NCBI GenBank assembly: GCA_019112825.1
Contig: DXIP01000013.1
Location: 1 to 64,000 of the forward strand
Length of the DNA stretch: 64,000 bases
DNA from: Alistipes excrementigallinarum
Lineage (GTDB): Bacteria > Bacteroidota > Bacteroidia > Bacteroidales > Rikenellaceae
Direction: 5' to 3'
The notes below the pieces were generated by a model. It ran no database searches and was not told the DNA's origin. It saw only the letters and a list, made by a program, of their open reading frames with translations. Made by a program: the position numbers and the translations under genes. Shown here piece by piece: positions 62,913-64,000 of this stretch (positions are counted from its first letter, which is position 1; each line of letters opens with the position of its first letter).

Positions 62913-63233
62913 TCAATGCAGCAGCTTCAGCCCGACGATACCGACGAGGATGAGGGTCAGACAGCACATCCGGCCGACCGTGAGCGCATCGCCGAAAAAG
63001 AGGACCCCGAGCACCACCGTGCCGACGCCGCCGATGCCGGTCCAGACGACATAGGCCGTACCCATGGGGATACTCCGCTGGGCCAGATAGAGCAGCCATC
63101 CGCTCAGCGCCATCGACACCACCGAGAGGAGCAGAAAGAGTCCGTGATAGCGGGGAGAACTCCCCGCGAGCTTGAATCCGAGCGGCCAGCCCATCTCGAA
63201 GAGGCCGGCCAGCAGAAGCAGCAACCACGCCAT
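62913..63233 (-). CDS. SMR-family exporter, SugE/Gdx-like
   Basis: 106 residues with four membrane helices: small multidrug resistance family, acting as an antiparallel dimer. The conserved membrane Glu is E13 in AGLFEMGWPLGFK. The segment IPMGTAYVVWTGIGGVGTVV resembles SugE/Gdx (guanidinium export) more than EmrE. I use the ATG at 63233; the frame also offers a TTG two codons earlier. No guanidine riboswitch is possible in its leader of about 20 nt. Confidence 0.9.
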   Translation of the reverse strand: MAWLLLLLAGLFEMGWPLGFKLAGSSPRYHGLFLLLSVVSMALSGWLLYLAQRSIPMGTAYVVWTGIGGVGTVVLGVLFFGDALTVGRMCCLTLILVGIVGLKLLH

Positions 63234-63258
63234 AAGCAATCTTGTTCCGTTTCACCGG

Positions 63259-63266
63259 CAAAGATA
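63259..63266 (-). promoter_or_regulatory. -7 box for the SMR gene
   Basis: TATCTTTG on the minus strand, 26 bases before the ATG at 63233; a repeat array of 10-bp units begins about 100 bases upstream. Confidence 0.65.
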
Positions 63267-63360
63267 ATACACCGGCGGGATTCGCTGCATCGCCTGCCCC
63301 GGCAAATTGCAGGTTTGCACGCCGTCCCGGCCCCTCCGGCCCCGGCAAAATACCGGCCGC

Positions 63361-63500
63361 TCTCTGCCGCTCTCTGCCGCTCTCTGCCGCGCTCTGCCGC
63401 TCTCTGCCGCTCTCTGCCGCTCTCTGCCGCTCTCTGCCGCTCTCTGCCGCGCTCTGCCGCTCTCTGCCGCTCTCTGCCGCTCTCTGCCGCTCTCTGCCGC
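63361..63500. repeat. 10-bp tandem repeat, 14 copies
   Basis: Fourteen uninterrupted copies of TCTCTGCCGC; units 4 and 10 begin with G instead of T, giving a 60-bp higher-order period. Near matches continue to about 63610. It lies upstream of the SMR promoter. Confidence 0.95.
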
Positions 63501-63911
63501 GCTCCGTCACACGCCGCCGCATCGGACAAACAACCGGCCGCCATCCGTCAAGGCTCCGGGACCGGACACACACCGCCGCTCCCTGCCGCACTCCGTCACA
63601 CGCCGTCACGCTCCAGCCGCGCTCCTCCGCTCCTCCGCGCCAGCCGCACGGCCGCCGATTCGTTCCGCGCCCTCCCCGCTCCCCGGCACAAAAAAACGAC
63701 GGGCGGCCGGAAGTCCGTACCCATGGTACACTCCCGGTCGTCCGTCGCTCGTCATAACCCACCATCCCACCCGCCCCCGAGGGGGCTCCGGTCCGAACCT
63801 GTTCGCTCCACAACCCGTTCGACCTCCGGTTCGAACCGCTTCGTCGTCTCCCCCTCCGCCGCACGCACGCCTCCCTGCGTGAGGCGCCGCGCATGCGGCT
63901 TCGGAGGGGCA
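63501..63911. other. GC-rich spacer without a gene
   Basis: Between the 10-bp array and the terminator of the gene at the right edge. Contains degenerate CTCCGTCACACGCCG and CTCCGCTCC pieces but no frame with family features and no tRNA that can be folded. Confidence 0.45.
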
Positions 63912-63945
63912 TAAAAAGGTCGGGCCCGGAAATCCGGACCCGACC
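63912..63945 (-). terminator. terminator of the gene at the right edge
   Basis: A 13-bp stem with one mismatch (63918-63930 with 63933-63945); on the minus strand it is followed by TTTTTAT. Confidence 0.82.
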
Positions 63946-63974
63946 CGTCGTCAGCCTTTATGCAAGGCCGTGAA

Positions 63975-64000
63975 CTATTTCACCTCTTCGAACTCTACGT
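63975..64000 (-). CDS. dnaK: C-terminal end of a probable DnaK (partial)
   Basis: The minus strand enters from the right edge and ends VEFEEVK followed by TAG (63975-63977). EFEEVK at the extreme C terminus is characteristic of DnaK chaperones, and a good terminator follows 30 bases later. Only seven full codons are visible, so the assignment rests on this tail alone. Confidence 0.5.

Noticed and set aside
63234..63358. Guanidine riboswitch in front of the SugE/Gdx-like gene
   Set aside because: The promoter box leaves a leader of only about 20 nt, too short for any guanidine riboswitch class.
63361..63500. CRISPR array
   Set aside because: Units are 10 bp without spacers and no cas genes are present. 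The 33-, 39- and 14-bp arrays also lack spacers.
63800..63870. tRNA suggested by the T-loop-like GGTTCGAACC at 63829
   Set aside because: No pairing T stem, anticodon stem or acceptor stem could be built around it.

Overview
The window looks like chromosomal DNA of a GC-rich member of the Bacteroidales, most likely Alistipes or a close relative in the Rikenellaceae (inference). The evidence is the repeated promoter motif TAnnTTTG (the -7 box of the Bacteroidetes primary sigma factor), the lack of Shine-Dalgarno sequences, fused SecDF, and families typical of this phylum (BACON plus C11 peptidase, DUF4919-like and DUF4831-like proteins, OMP_b-brl_3-like barrel). I count 44 intact genes, 2 pseudogenes and 2 partial genes at the edges (the left one doubtful). 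I see no tRNA, rRNA, CRISPR array, transposase, integrase or phage gene.

Layout. 1-3233 (+): dapA, a DUF4919-like protein and a secreted clostripain-like lipoprotein. 3617-6880: divergent MATE exporter and RluB-type pseudouridine synthase. 7581-11668 (-): TPR protein and gyrA. 11669-13240: a truncated gene relic and an AT-rich unit with one foreign-looking gene. 13245-25774 (-): lolA-like, ftsK, murI, aroK, parC, parE and plsC, broken up by GC-rich repeat spacers. 25775-27443: a second AT-rich unit with a frameshifted lipoprotein. 27444-31936 (+): outer-membrane barrel, TPM protein, LemA. 32270-35738 (-): two GH13 enzymes. 36348-40113 (+): Wza/Wzc-type polysaccharide export pair and a HAD protein. 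40580-41491 (-): nucleotidyltransferase. 41944-48275 (+): operon with a LytM-like protein, dxr, rseP, a LUD protein, a lipoprotein and radA. 48577-58906 (-): AlkD-like, DUF4831-like, trmN6-like, TIGR02757-like, lolD-like, folP, coaE, a YbbR-like protein and secDF. 59053-62559 (+): EamA transporter, GH29 fucosidase, exported protein. 62913-64000 (-): SMR exporter and the last codons of a probable dnaK.

Most of this is housekeeping: topology and segregation (gyrase, topoisomerase IV, FtsK), envelope and cell wall (MurI, LolA/LolD, SecDF, RseP, Wza/Wzc), and cofactor or precursor synthesis (DapA, AroK, Dxr, FolP, CoaE). Two things stand out. First, the AT-rich units at 12208-13230 and 26238-27101 share one layout: TAnnTTTG promoter, a small dyad at the predicted start of transcription, a 119-120 nt multi-stem hairpin, a gene for a small exported protein, and a terminator. 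The two hairpins share an apical sequence and the order of unpaired segments, while their stems differ in sequence but still pair. This is the best candidate here for an undescribed element. Second, most long spacers are filled with degenerate GC-rich tandem repeats whose unit differs from spacer to spacer (10, 14, 33, 39 and about 82 bp). Also notable are a leucine at the quinolone-resistance serine position of GyrA and a LytM-like protein without any zinc ligands.
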